Counted from the first letter of the stretch, positions 12,401-27,400 are shown. The stretch is DNA of 64,000 nt from Cyrtodaria siliqua (GCA_037043455.1 JAWPHD010010997.1:23790-87789), one strand, 5' to 3'. The notes: generated from the sequence alone by a model not told the origin. Made by a program: numbers and translations.

Positions 12401-15400
12401 TGAATAGGTGAGTTGAACTCAGAAAGAGAGAAAAAAATATCATTTTCAGACTTTGCGACTATTTTAGAGTGTTTTTGGCAACTTTTTCCTCAAATTTTCT
12501 GATTTTCTCTAAAATTTGATTTTTTTTTTTTTTTTTTGGAATTTTTGTGAAAGATATATGGCAAAGTGTGAGGTATACATACTCAGGGATGCAAAACAAA
12601 GCCACCAGAGTTGATTTGATGAGAAAATGTTGAACGGTTTGCTGAGATATTGCTTTTTTTTATTATTTCTTAATTTCGCGACAAAATTGACTCGATTTAG
12701 TGCATGGTCAAGCGCAGGTAAATCGCAATAATTTCAAGACAAAGTCATTCGGCATTGCGAAACAAGTCAAAATGTTCTTTTATTAAGTTGTAGGGTTGAA
12801 TCGACCAGTTTAATTAAAAAAACATGACGCAAAATAATCCCTTATAAGGAGAAAATCATGTATTTTTCAGAATTGCATAAAAAATGATTTTTCTAGGCAT
12901 TTATTTTGTTTGAATAGGTGAGTTGAACTCAGAAAGAGAGAAAAAAATATCATTTTCAGACTTTGCGACTATTTTAGAGTGTTTTTGGCAACTTTTCCTC
13001 AAATTTTCTGATTTTCTCTAAAAATTTGATTTTTTTTTTTTTTTTGGAATTTTTGTGAAAGATATATGGCAAAGTGTGAGGTATACATACTCAGGGATGC
13101 AAAACAAAGCCACCAGAGTTGATTTGATGAGAAAATGTTGAACGGTTGCTGAGATATTGCTTTTTTTATTATTTCTTAATTTCGCGACAAAATTGACTCG
13201 ATTTAGTGCATGGTCAAGCGCAGGTAAATCGCAATAATTTCAAGACAAAGTCATTCGGCATTGCGAAACAAGTCAAAATGTTCTTTTATTAAGTTGTAGG
13301 GTTGAATCGACCAGTTTAATTAAAAAACATGACGCAAAATAATCCCTTATAGGTCTAATTACACTAAATCAACAGGATGTGCTCGCCCCCTGGTGCAGTC
13401 GAAAGTAGTTCTGTATTAAAGAGTGCTAATCTTTTTTTCTTTAAAAACATTTTTTTAGTGCAGTTTCCTGTTATTTTTTGGCTGTAACTGTATTCTGGAC
13501 ATGTTGTTGATATTTGAAAATGCAGCTCATCATGTTTTTGACAGTTTTTGGTATAAATTTGAGAAGTGAAAGTAGACAGGGTATGAAATTGCAAGGGGGT
13601 AAAAATAGTGTTGACCTTTGACCCGGTGTTAGTATACAACTGAAGAAATGTTTCTTAGAAGGTATTAAACCCCCTATTTCCTTGTTGATGTTTAATAGCA
13701 GACATGTTTATTTGCATGATAAAGTAAGTTTCCCAGCATTCTAACGCGGTTTGAGTTTTTAACAGGTTGTCAACATTCTAACTTTACTATGGAAGGGCAA
13801 TGGAGACTCATTTAGGCTATTATAACCTATAAGGAGAAATCATGTATTTTTCAGAATTGCATAAAAAATGATTTTCTAGGCATTTATTTTGTTTGAATAG
13901 GTGAGTTGAACTCAGAAAGAGAGAAAAAAATATCATTTTCAGACTTTGCGACTATTTTAGAGTGTTTTTGGCAACTTTTCCTCAAATTTTCTGATTTTCT
14001 CTAAAAATTTGATTTTTTTTTTTTTTTTGGAATTTTTGTGAAAGATATATGGCAAAGTGTGAGGTATACATACTCAGGGATGCAAAACAAAGCCACCAGA
14101 GTTGATTTGATGAGAAAATGTTGAACGGTTGCTGAGATATTGCTTTTTTTATTATTTCTTAATTTCGCGACAAAATTGACTCGATTTAGTGCATGGTCAA
14201 GCGCAGGTAAATCGCAATAATTTCAAGACAAAGTCATTCGGCATTGCGAAACAAGTCAAAATGTTCTTTTATTAAGTTGTAGGGTTGAATCGACCAGTTT
14301 AATTAAAAAACATGACGCAAAATAATCCCTTATAGGTCTAATTACACTAAATCAACAGAATGTGCTCGCCTGGTGCAGTCGAAAGTAGTTCTGTATTAAA
14401 GAGTGCTAATCTTTTTTTCTTTAAAAACATTTTTTTAGTGCAGTTTCCTGTTATTTTTTGGCTGTAACTGTATTCTGGACATGTTGTTGATATTTGAAAA
14501 TGCAGCTCATCATGTTTTTGACAGTTTTTGGTATAAATTTGAGAAGTGAAAGTAGACAGGGTATGAAATTGCAAGGGGTAAAAATAGTGTTGACCTTTGA
14601 CCCGGTGTTAGTATACAACTGAAGAAATGTTTCTTAGAAGGTATTAAACCCCCTATTTCCTTGTTGATGTTTAATAGCAGACATGTTTATTTGCATGATA
14701 AAGTAAGTTTCCCAGCATTCTAACGCGGTTTGAGTTTTTAACAGGTTGTCAACATTCTAACTTTACTATGGAAGGGCAATGGAGACTCATTTAGGCTATT
14801 ATAACCTATAAGGAGAAATCATGTATTTTTCAGAATTGCATAAAAAATGATTTTCTAGGCATTTATTTTGTTTGAATAGGTGAGTTGAACTCAGAAAGAG
14901 AGAAAAAAATATCATTTTCAGACTTTGCGACTATTTTAGAGTGTTTTTGGCAACTTTTCCTCAAATTTTCTGATTTTCTCTAAAAATTTGATTTTTTTTT
15001 TTTTTTTGGAATTTTTGTGAAAGATATATGGCAAAGTGTGAGGTATACATACTCAGGGATGCAAAACAAAGCCACCAGAGTTGATTTGATGAGAAAATGT
15101 TGAACGGTTGCTGAGATATTGCTTTTTTTATTATTTCTTAATTTCGCGACAAAATTGACTCGATTTAGTGCATGGTCAAGCGCAGGTAAATCGCAATAAT
15201 TTCAAGACAAAGTCATTCGGCATTGCGAAACAAGTCAAAATGTTCTTTTATTAAGTTGTAGGGTTGAATCGACCAGTTTAATTAAAAAACATGACGCAAA
15301 ATAATCCCTTATAGGTCTAATTACACTAAATCAACAGGATGTGCTCGCCTGGTGCAGTCGAAAGTAGTTCTGTATTAAAGAGTGCTAATCTTTTTTTCTT

Positions 15401-18400
15401 TAAAAACATTTTTTTAGTGCAGTTTCCTGTTATTTTTTGGCTGTAACTGTATTCTGGACATGTTGTTGATATTTGAAAATGCAGCTCATCATGTTTTTGA
15501 CAGTTTTTGGTATAAATTTGAGAAGTGAAAGTAGACAGGGTATGAAATTGCAAGGGGTAAAAATAGTGTTGACCTTTGACCCGGTGTTAGTATACAACTG
15601 AAGAAATGTTTCTTAGAAGGTATTAAACCCCCTATTTCCTTGTTGATGTTTAATAGCAGACATGTTTATTTGCATGATAAAGTAAGTTTCCCAGCATTCT
15701 AACGCGGTTTGAGTTTTTAACAGGTTGTCAACATTCTAACTTTACTATGGAAGGGCAATGGAGACTCATTTAGGCTATTATAACCTATAAGGAGAAATCA
15801 TGTATTTTTCAGAATTGCATAAAAAATGATTTTCTAGGCATTTATTTTGTTTGAATAGGTGAGTTGAACTCAGAAAGAGAGAAAAAAATATCATTTTCAG
15901 ACTTTGCGACTATTTTAGAGTGTTTTTGGCAACTTTTCCTCAAATTTTCTGATTTTCTCTAAAAATTTGATTTTTTTTTTTTTTTTGGAATTTTTGTGAA
16001 AGATATATGGCAAAGTGTGAGGTATACATACTCAGGGATGCAAAACAAAGCCACCAGAGTTGATTTGATGAGAAAATGTTGAACGGTTGCTGAGATATTG
16101 CTTTTTTTATTATTTCTTAATTTCGCGACAAAATTGACTCGATTTAGTGCATGGTCAAGCGCAGGTAAATCGCAATAATTTCAAGACAAAGTCATTCGGC
16201 ATTGCGAAACAAGTCAAAATGTTCTTTTATTAAGTTGTAGGGTTGAATCGACCAGTTTAATTAAAAAACATGACGCAAAATAATCCCTTATAGGTCTAAT
16301 TACACTAAATCAACAGGATGTGCTCGCCTGGTGCAGTCGAAAGTAGTTCTGTATTAAAGAGTGCTAATCTTTTTTTCTTTAAAAACATTTTTTTAGTGCA
16401 GTTTCCTGTTATTTTTTGGCTGTAACTGTATTCTGGACATGTTGTTGATATTTGAAAATGCAGCTCATCATGTTTTTGACAGTTTTTGGTATAAATTTGA
16501 GAAGTGAAAGTAGACAGGGTATGAAATTGCAAGGGGTAAAAATAGTGTTGACCTTTGACCCGGTGTTAGTATACAACTGAAGAAATGTTTCTTAGAAGGT
16601 ATTAAACCCCCTATTTCCTTGTTGATGTTTAATAGCAGACATGTTTATTTGCATGATAAAGTAAGTTTCCCAGCATTCTAACGCGGTTTGAGTTTTTAAC
16701 AGGTTCTCAACATTCTAACTTTACTATGGAAGGGCAATGGAGACTCATTTAGGCTATTATAACCTTCTAAGACGTGAAGATGGTGTGCGTTATTGATTTC
16801 ACCTTCTAAAACAGGCCACATTATGCAAGTGTTTAAATGGTTAATTTGAAAAATGTGAACCCATTACTCACTTCCATTCTGTTGACCAAATGACAATCTT
16901 TTCAACATAGTAATACCCCCGCTTTCACAAAGTGAAGTGGGGGCAATATAGGAATCACGTTGTCTGTAATGTCCTGTCCCGTAACACATTTTCATTAATT
17001 GCATTCCTCAAACAGTTTTGAATGGGTTGTTTGCAAACTTCATATACACCTAGGAACTGATGACCTTGTGTCCCTCTACATCACCCATTGTTGATTGCCT
17101 AATTTACTACAGAATTATGGCCCTTTGTTTATTTAAAATTTAAGCGCGGGTATTTATCATCTTCATTGATAGTTCAAGTTTCCTTAGGCCATGTTGGTCC
17201 TCATTACTTCTTGTATACTGATCGGATTTTCTCTTTTTTTATTCAGAAAAGAATCAACATGCTGATGAGTGGAATGTCAGCCATGGGAATGCAGGAGGTA
17301 AGTCGGGGGGCAATTTTAATAGCAAAATCTGTTAACTATTGTTTGGAGCGCTTGTTTCAGCCAAAGGTTTTTGTATATCAGTGAAACAGTCATTTTTAGC
17401 GGCATATACACCTTTGGCTGAAACAAGCACCCCAAACAATAGTCGTTCTTTATAAGCTTTTTTAATATGCACCAACATTTATCGTGGTAGGATTTTGTCT
17501 GTCTTTTTACTTATTGTGCAAAATAACTCCCACCAACTTGGAAGGCTTGTTCTATATACAGAGCCTTTGATGATTTTGGGGTCAATATATCAAAGGTCAA
17601 GGTCATTCATTCGTAATTTGGCCATCATTTGCATATTTATTTTACCAGTGTAATATGAAAAATACATCATGACTTTATTACACTCCCACACTGCAAGTTA
17701 TGTGATAAATAAGTGTATTTTTTTTATTAATACATTTTTCAAGGGGGTAGTATTCATATGTTTGCCTATTGCATGTCCCTAAATTCCATTCATGTATGCA
17801 TGTGCAATATATTACCCAGGGTTTCCATGAATGCAAATGTGTGTTCATCAAATTACTTGACATATATATGAATATTAGATAGATTAAACTTATCATCAAC
17901 AAGCTCTCATTTTATGAGACAGATAGATACAAACTATATTTTCTTAATTTAAGGATGTTGAAACAAAATTAATATATTTGAAACTGCGTTTAGTTATGTC
18001 AGAATTTGTGTTGTTGTTATTATAATTGTTAGCGACGAAGAATGTTACGCTTGTAGCACAGTCCTGTCTTTGACTCGGATTCTGAGTATGGTGATAATTA
18101 TGCCCCTGTCATTCGAAGAATTGTGGAAGAGCATATAGTATTACCCTTGTCCATCCGTCTGTGCATCTGTCAGGTTCACAGTTGCTGCAGCTAAAAGGAG
18201 TCGCTAGCCCTTCAAAATAGGTATTTAAATTATATTGACCAATTAAAGAAGCCAGGGGTATATTGCACAATCGTGTGCTTGTGTCATTGAAATAACTAAA
18301 AGGTGTGAAAATATCAACAGTTTGTGTAAGTATCACTGTATATTCAGTCAGTGCATTACACGGATAAACCATGGATTAGACAGTTATACCGGAGCCAAAG

Positions 18401-21400
18401 AAAGAAATAACTGATAATATGTGAAAATAAAGCTGTTGGATCATCAATTCCGGATGTTAAGTCCAGTTCTGTTTTAAGCTATCATTTTCAAAATTTACAA
18501 AGTTTGAGTATTGCCAAAGATGAGAAAAGAAACACTATCGATGTTAACACAAGTTGGTTGAAGTATTAACAGGTCAAGTTGCTAAAAATAATCGATTGGT
18601 AATTTATTGAGGATGCAGGTTTTCAAATGTTTTCAAAATGTGTGGCTTTTTATGAGGGCTTAGCAATCTCTTTTGTAAACAAAATCTATCATTCAATACA
18701 TTCATTTGTTGGTTTCCTTTATCATGTTTGTTATACCAATATTTTCACAAAGGTGCCATTATGATTATAATTACTCAGATATAGATTATTTAACTGCTGG
18801 GATCGATGATAGGAAAATCCTTCACTTGATGGTAGACGTGTTTTGTTTTTTCACTCACTCACATACGCTCATTTGTGAAAAGAACCAGCAGTTACATTAT
18901 CTGTTTACTGCATTTTAAATCAGTTTGTGCATGATTTTAAATGAAATTCTTTGCTTTATTGAACATTATTGGCGGATGACGTCGACGTCAGCACCACTTT
19001 ATTGATGTCATAACTCAGCGTCACAGTTAGTTAGTTATTAATATTTGGAGAATAAAAATATTCTTTCACTGAGAAATCCCAATCTTTTACCGATGAAAAT
19101 GTAATGAGAAGTTTTCTTTACACCTGTATTTTATTGAGAGGTGGAGTCATACCCCTGGATAATCCGAGCCTTCTCTGACCCTAAATGCCTTCTCTTTTTT
19201 TTGCGGCGTTATAGGAACCAGATGAAATACCAAAATCATAAAAAGGGCTGGTAAGGTCAGAGAAGGCTCAAATTAACCCATGGATATTCAGTCCTGATTG
19301 TTTACTAAAGGAAAAGGGAAACTCAACTCGGGAATTACTGCTATAATTATGTTGTGCTGCTGTAAATAAAACGATACATCGCTTTATTAGACTTTTCCTT
19401 TCAGAAAAAAAAGACTAACGAGAGGATCTTACATGAGTACTCATTCATTATTGAATTTGTTATACTCGGCAAGAGCTTGCATTATATCATTTTGCCAACT
19501 CGTTTAATAAATTCAATAATGAATGAGAACGAATGTTAGATTCTATTTATCACATAGCTCACATATCGACTTTTATTGCATTTTGCCTGTCGCTTTAACA
19601 TGCGAAACTGACATAAACCGTGGGAATTGGATCATAGTCATTATCAATTTTTTTGACAGTGCATACTAGGCTTATCTGCATATTTATATAACTAGTGGTA
19701 TATTGAAAATATAGAGTGGTGTTATTCCACTCCCACACTGTAAGTTATGTGATAAAACAACTTATAACATACCAAATATTATCGCCTCAAAATTTCATTA
19801 TTAATAGCAGGTGAGCAAACTTTGTATGTTAAATTCTGCAATCTTTTTACATGAAATACATTACTGAAATGTTCAAAGCAGAAGTTCAACATTTAGGAAT
19901 TTTGTGTTTCAAAGTGTACTGTTTTCAAAACGTCAATAGCAGGATAGTTCAGTCCTTTCTCTAACTAACTGAAACTTTTAGTTTTACCAATGTATTGGGA
20001 TTTCTATGGAATATTACATGGAATTAAATGTGCGGTATATACGCGGGGCAGTTAGAAAGTTTTGAGACTGATTCTATAACTTTATAATTCGCAGTCACAA
20101 TAAAACAAAAAACATGGTTACCAAAAGATCAATTTATGTATTTGTTACAAACTGTGAAAATTTTATTCAGTTATTCACAGAATTAACAAAATAGTAATGA
20201 CTTGCATGCTACGGAGCACTTTGACAATGTTCATGACGTTGCTGCGACGTTAAAATTGTCTTGCACTCTTCTATCTTTATCTTGTTCACTGAAAAGCCTT
20301 AGGATCCAACGAGCATGCTACGGAGCACTTTGACAACGTTCATGACATCGCTGCGACGTTAAAATTGTCCTGCACTCTTCTATCTTTATCGTATTCATTG
20401 AAAAGCCTTGGGATCCAACGAGCGCTAACTTTACTTATGTTTAAGTCTCAGCTGATATTGGCCTCTGCTGTTTCAGACTTATTCTGGCTTCAGTAGTGAT
20501 ATCCGAGACACTGTTTCTTCCATTCGTCGCGAGGAAAGACTCTTTCACTTTGTGTGTCACAATCTGTCTATGTTTTGGCCTTCCTGTTCGCATGTCATCA
20601 TATGTCGATTAGCGAACTTCCGTAAATCGTCGATACCATCTAAATACCAATGCTCTGGAACACTTCTTGTGTTGTTTAACATTTTATATCATTGTCCAAG
20701 TCTCTGTAGGCATCACACCAGCCTTCTCACATAATTTTACACAGTCCAGTTCAATTGACGTCATTTTTTGATTTTAACGAAAAATGTCACCTTTACTTTA
20801 AAAGTGCACCGCGACTTCAGAAGTTGTCAAATTACTTCATACCTTTGCCCGTGCTTTCCTGTGATTTTGAAATGACGTCTGGCAATTTTCACGAGCATCT
20901 GACGCTAAATATGAAACAATAAACAACAATTGAAAGTGAAACATACAAAACATTTTACAACTTCTAAAGTGCTCCGTGATATCGATAATGCTATGCTATA
21001 GCAACGTTTTTACGATGCATGGTACATTCAAATATAGTTAATCTCCGAGGAACATTCAAAAGATGTTGAACAATCCTTTAGAGAAAACTTAAAGCGTTAT
21101 AATGTAAACTATTCTGTTCATGAAGGCAGTCTCAGAACTTTCTGACTGCCCCTCGTAAATTATATAGCGGAGTTGCGTTTGTTTTTTTCTTTAGTATATA
21201 TATGGTTTGCTGCATGGTTTTCCAGAGTATTTAAACTGCAAGAATTACAGGTATATGTAACTTATTCTCGCGTTGGGGATGACAGTGTCAACATCTGTTT
21301 TCTGAACAGGCCATTCTTAAAAAAAGAATTGGTTTGCTATGCTCTGACCCAAAGTTTTAAGTGCGTATGACTTTCTTTTTTTTTTAACCTAGTCCTCTGA

Positions 21401-24400
21401 CAGTGATGAAAGTGTTGAACAAAACATAATGTCTCATTAATGTTATGTTTTCAGTTTAGATTGATTTATGATAATGTAATAAAAAATGAAATAAACAATA
21501 TATAACCGATATTGGTGCGATTTGCAGCACGATCCTAAAAAAAAAAAAGAGAAAAAAATAAGAGAAGGAAATCCCAAAATGATGTAAAAATAAATAATTT
21601 GGTGGGATAGGTCAGAGCACAGCAAACCAACACATTTTTAAGGATTGCCCAATATCTAACATCCTACCTGCAAATTCTGCATGAATATGTACTGGTATAT
21701 GTGCACTATAATTCAGATTTTGAAGTTAACTGTGGCTTTTTCCTACTATACATATTCATGTATTCTGAAGTGTGGCATTTTATTAACTTGCATGTGTGTG
21801 TGTTTACCGGCGTATATTTCTGCGTGCAGGGTAAACTAACAGCTAGTGGTGTGGGATCAATTGTGGGGATGCAGTCAGCCGAGATACAGCAGATCGCTTC
21901 AGAATATGCACAGAGGGTATGTACAAAATAAATTATATAACTAGCAATGTTTTTATTGCTTTTTTATTTAGCATAGAATGTAGGTTTGCTTTAATTTGCT
22001 TTAATAAATTTGATTTTTCCTTGATTGATCTGAGTTTTTGTATGCGTATGAGTTTGGAAATATTTGCATGTAGAGAAACCCACGTGCTGTTTTTGAGCTT
22101 GAAGACCTGTATGTAATTAAGTCACAATTAAGTATATAAGACTTGTTAATGTTTTTTACTTTATTACCTTATTCCAACTGATGCAGATATATACTTGGTT
22201 TTCTGAACCCTTATCCTTCTACAGACCCAGTTCCGTTCAAGTACCCCAAAAATGCATTCCGTTTGCGTTCCGTTTGCGTTCCGTTTGCGCTGCGTTTGCA
22301 TTCCGTTTGCATTTCATTTTTATGAATGCATTTTTTAAAATGCAAATCATTTGCGTTTTTGAATGTATTCAGCGTTTATAAACGAAACTATGCGTTCGTT
22401 TAAATGCACAGAACGAACGCAACATAATTTGTTCGTTTAAATGCAAAAACGGAGAAATGCATTTGCGTTCGTTCGTTCAGTGTTTACCAAGCACAACATT
22501 TCTGACGATTAAACTACGTATGATATCCAGTCATGCAATTCTTACCACGAGTCGGCGACTAATTTTGTTTGTGATCATATTGAAGAATGAGTCCTTTGGT
22601 TGACATTATTTGGTGGTGCACATTGATGATTATTCTGTTTTCTTCCGGGGTTTTGTCATTTTCATCAAAAATTTAACATACTTGACACTATATAAAAATA
22701 TGCCATCTGATTTTACAAACATTATTTCAGTTTTATATTGAAATAATATAAAGTTTGTGCTATACAATAAATACATTTCCTATTTTAAATCAGTAAAAAT
22801 GAAAGTGTGTAATCGTGCTTAAAAACATCATTTACACAGTGTATTTTCTTATATTAAAATACTGCAAAATGCACTTCGTTTAAATCAAGCGTTTAACATT
22901 TTAAAAAATGCATTCATCGTTCGTTTTTTAAAACCCTGAACGCTGCAAAAGAACGAAACAAACGCAACGAACGAAATGCATTTTAAAATATAGATCATGC
23001 AACAATCATTCTGCGTTCATTTTCCGTTTATTTGGGGTACTTGAACGCATCTGGGTCTGTATGAATGTATAATGGACTGTTCTTTCTTTGTATTTGGACC
23101 ATTCCATTTATGATACAAAGGGGTATTTTTGGGAAATGACTGATAAGCAGCCAGACAGTGTAAACCCCGATCAGCCTGCGAGTTATCATAGCCTGATATA
23201 AGTTTACACTGGATGCTATAGTAGTCGTCCTTAGCAGGCAGCTAATAGTTAAGCTATACTACATAAGCTATAATACATAAGCTATAATACATACAGGTAT
23301 AATACATACAGGTATAATACATACAGCTATAATACATACAGGTATAATACATACAGCTATAATACATACAGCTATAATACATACAGGTATAATACAGGTA
23401 TAATACATACAGCTATAATACATACAGCTATAATACATACAGGTCAACTCATGCTTGTTTTTCCCATAGTTGTTAATTTACATGTTTTCCAATATTTTTA
23501 CCATTTCCAGCAAGCTGAAATTGAGCAGATCGAGAAGAGTGAGAAAGTGGGTGGGGCGCAGCAACATAAACGTGTAACAGCGGCACTGGGCAAGCAGATT
23601 CAGCAGCAGTCATCGAAGCTGGATGAGGTACACTAGGTGTATAAGCCGGATTGCCTAGCAAATCCAGGGTTCTAGTTTGGCGTCTGTCCGTCCGTCTACG
23701 TTATGACGTTTTGGTTAAAGTCTTGTTTTTCTTCATTTCTCAAAAACAAATTGTCGGAAAGCTTTAAAACTTGGCACACACATTCATTATCATATGAAAA
23801 TAACCACAACTCTGTCACCTGAATTATACCCCCTTTTTACTTAGATTTAATGTTGAATTCGCAATCCAGTGTTTGCACCAGTCATACTCAATAGATGCTT
23901 ATTGAAATTTGAGGTACTGAATGACAGTCAAGTGCTTGCAAGAAAAAAAAGGCATTTTTGTCACCTCTAGATCTTTGACACAAATTAATGCCATTTAAAA
24001 ACGACAGACCTTTGGCTGAAACAAGCACCCATAACAATACATCGTGTTTACCATATGCATCATTATAACTGACACAAAACTAAACTAAAGATACTTGAAA
24101 TATTAATGATTAATAACTAATATATGAGATTTTATTTGTCTTCTGGTTAAAATGGTTGTTTTTCTGCAATTTGTTTTAGTCTTGTTTCAGATTTCCTGAA
24201 AGAAATCAGACTATATAAATCATTATAATGTGTTCCTATATATATTTACTTGTATATGTACCCGATAATGGGCATTTGTTGATTTACATATATAGTTTAT
24301 ATTACTAGCATGTCATCCCTTATTTGTAAATAGTTTTATTTTTATATATTTACATTAGTTTTTAATTACTACTTCATTTCTTCATCTTTCATCAGTTTTT

Positions 24401-27400
24401 GCGCACAATATGACCTATTTATGTGTCGACGTGCCGTAAAACACCATTCATTCATTTCTGGAAATTCAGGTACAAGCAAGGCATGCAGAACTGCACAAGG
24501 CTTACCTGGCAACACAAGAAAAACTAAAGCAGGTAAAAAGTGGAAGAAATATTGCCAAATAAGGGCAGGAAATTTTGTTTCTAAGTTACTTGTCCTACAT
24601 AATTATGAGTGGCCAAATTGATAAATTGTTAAAGAATTTATCTGAATTCTACTGTCCTGCATCAATGAGCAGTCATGCCTGGTGCCATCATTATTCAAGT
24701 AGATGGTCAAGTTCTATATTGAAATGATTTATTGCTTGGACTTTATTACTGCAGCCACTAGTTTTATTAAGATAAAATAAATTTTCATGAAAATATCCTA
24801 AATAAGTTATTTTACCAAAAGTAAGAGGAATGAACTTTTACTCCGTGTCAAAGGGAAATAATTTTGTTCTTGAAAATAACTTGTTTCAGTTATTTCAAAA
24901 ATAACTTCAACTAATTACACCCCTGACTGCTTACAGGCCCAGGAACACAGTGAGAAGATTGACACAGAAATGGAGAAACTTAACGAGATGGAGACATCAG
25001 AAAACCAAGAGTGAATATAATTTAGTTACTTATACAGATGGCGAGTGGTGTATAATTTAGTTACTTATACAGATGGCGAGTGGTGTATAATTTAGTAACT
25101 TATACAGATGGCCGGTGGTGTATAATTTAGTTACTTATACAGATGGCGGGTGGTGTATAATGTAGTTATTATACAGATGGTGGGTGGTGTATAATGTAGT
25201 TACTTATACAGATGGCGAGTGGTGTATAATTTAGTTATTATACAGATGGTGGGTGGTGTATAATGTAGTTACTTATACAGATGGCGAGTGGTGTATAATT
25301 TAGTTACTTACACAGATGGCGGGTGGTGTATAATTTAGTTACTTATACAGTCGGCGAGTGGTGTATAATTTAGTTACTTATACAGATGGCGGGTGGTGTA
25401 TAATGTAGTTACTCATACAGATGGCGGGTAGTGTATAATTTGGTTACTTATACAGATGGCGAGTGGTGTATAATTTAGTTACTTATACAGATGGCGGGTG
25501 GTGTATAATTTAGTTACTTATACAGATGGCAACTGGTGTATAAGTCAGTTACTTATACAGATGGCGGGTGGTGTATAATGTAGTTACTTATACAGATGGC
25601 GAGTGGTGTATAATGTTGTTACTTATACAGATGGCGAGTGGTGTATAATTTAGTTACTTATACAGATGGCGGGTGGTGTATAATGTAGTTATTATACAGA
25701 TGGTGGGTGGTGTATAATGTAGTTACTTATACAGATGGCGAGTGGTGTATAATTTAGTTACTTACACAGATGGCCGGTGGCGTATAATTTAGTTACTTAC
25801 ACAGATGGCGGGTGGTGTATAATGTAGTTACTTATACAGATGGAGGGTGGTGTATAATGTAGTTACTTAGACAGATGGCGGGTGGTGTATAATTTAGTTA
25901 CTTATACAGATGGCGGGTGGTGTATAATTTAGTTACTTATAAGATGGCAACTGGTGTATAAGTCAGTTACTTATACAGATGGCAGGTGGTGTATAATGTA
26001 GTTACTTATACAGATGGCGAGTGGTGTATAATTTAGTTTCTTATACAGATGGCGGGTGGTGTATAATTTAGTTACTTATACAGATGGCAGGTGGTGTATA
26101 ATGTAGTTACTTATACAGATGGTGGGTGGTGTATAATGTAGTTACTTATACAGATGGCGGGTGGTGTATAATTTTGTTATTATACAGATGGCGGGTGGTG
26201 TATAATGTAGTTACTTATACAGATGGCAGGTGGTGTATAATGTAGTTACTTATACAGATGGCGGGTGGTGTATAATTTAGTTATTATACAGATGGCGGGT
26301 GGTGTATAATGTAGTTACTTATACAGATGGCGGGTGGTGTATAATGTAGTTACTTAGACAGATGGCGGGTGGTGTATAATTTAGTTACTTATACAGATGG
26401 CGGGTGGTGTATAATTTAGTTACTTATACAGATGGCAACTGGTGTATAAGTCAGTTACTTATACAGATGGCAGGTGGTGTATAATGTAGTTACTTATACA
26501 GATGGCGGGTGGTGTATAATTTTGTTATTATACAGATGGCGGGTGGTGTATAATTTTGTTATTATACAGATGGCGGGTGGTGTATAATGTAGTTACTTAT
26601 ACAGATGGCAGGTGGTGTATAATGTAGTTACTTATACAGATGGCGGGTGGTGTATAATTTAGTTATTATACAGATGGCGGGTGGTGTATAATGTAGTTAC
26701 TTATACAGATGGCGGGTGGTGTATAATGTAGTTACTTAGACAGATGGCGGGTGGTGTATAATTTAGTTACTTATACAGATGGCGGGTGGTGTATAATTTA
26801 GTTACTTATACAGATGGCAACTGGTGTATAAGTCAGTTACTTATACAGATGGCAGGTGGTGTATAATTTAGTTACTTATACAGATGGCGAGTGGTGTATA
26901 ATGTAGTTACTTATACAGATGGCGAGTGGTGTATAATTTAGTTTCTTATACAGATGGCGGGTGGTGTATAATTTAGTTACTTATACAGATGGCAGGTGGT
27001 GTATAATGTAGTTACTGATACAGATGGCCGGTGGTGTATAATGTAGTTACTTATACAGATGGCGAGAGGTGTATAATGTAGTTACTTATACAGATGGCGT
27101 GTGGTGTATAATGTAGTTACTTATACAGATGGCGAGAGGTGTATACTGTAGTTACTTATACAGATGGCGAGTGGTGTATAATTTAGTTTCTTATACAGAT
27201 GGCGGGTGGTGTATAATTTAGTTACTTATACAGATGGCAGGTGGTGTATAATGTAGTTACTGATACAGATGGCCGGTGGTGTATAATGTAGTTACTTATA
27301 CAGATGGCGAGAGGTGTATAATGTAGTTACTTATACAGATGGCGTGTGGTGTATAATGTAGTTACTTATACAGATGGCGGGTGGTGTATAATTTAGTTAC

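Noticed and set aside
11882..16532. Five near-identical minus-strand open frames of 75-91 codons in the A units
   Set aside because: They are copies of one frame carried by the tandem unit, Lys/Thr/Phe-rich from AT-rich DNA, with no recognised domain or promoter, and the identity follows from recent amplification of DNA rather than selection on protein.
18977..18990. Perfect tgacgtcgacgtca palindrome as a CRE-type regulatory site
   Set aside because: Isolated, with no promoter features around it; similar tgacgtca words occur in a MITE at 3849, so it may be repeat debris.
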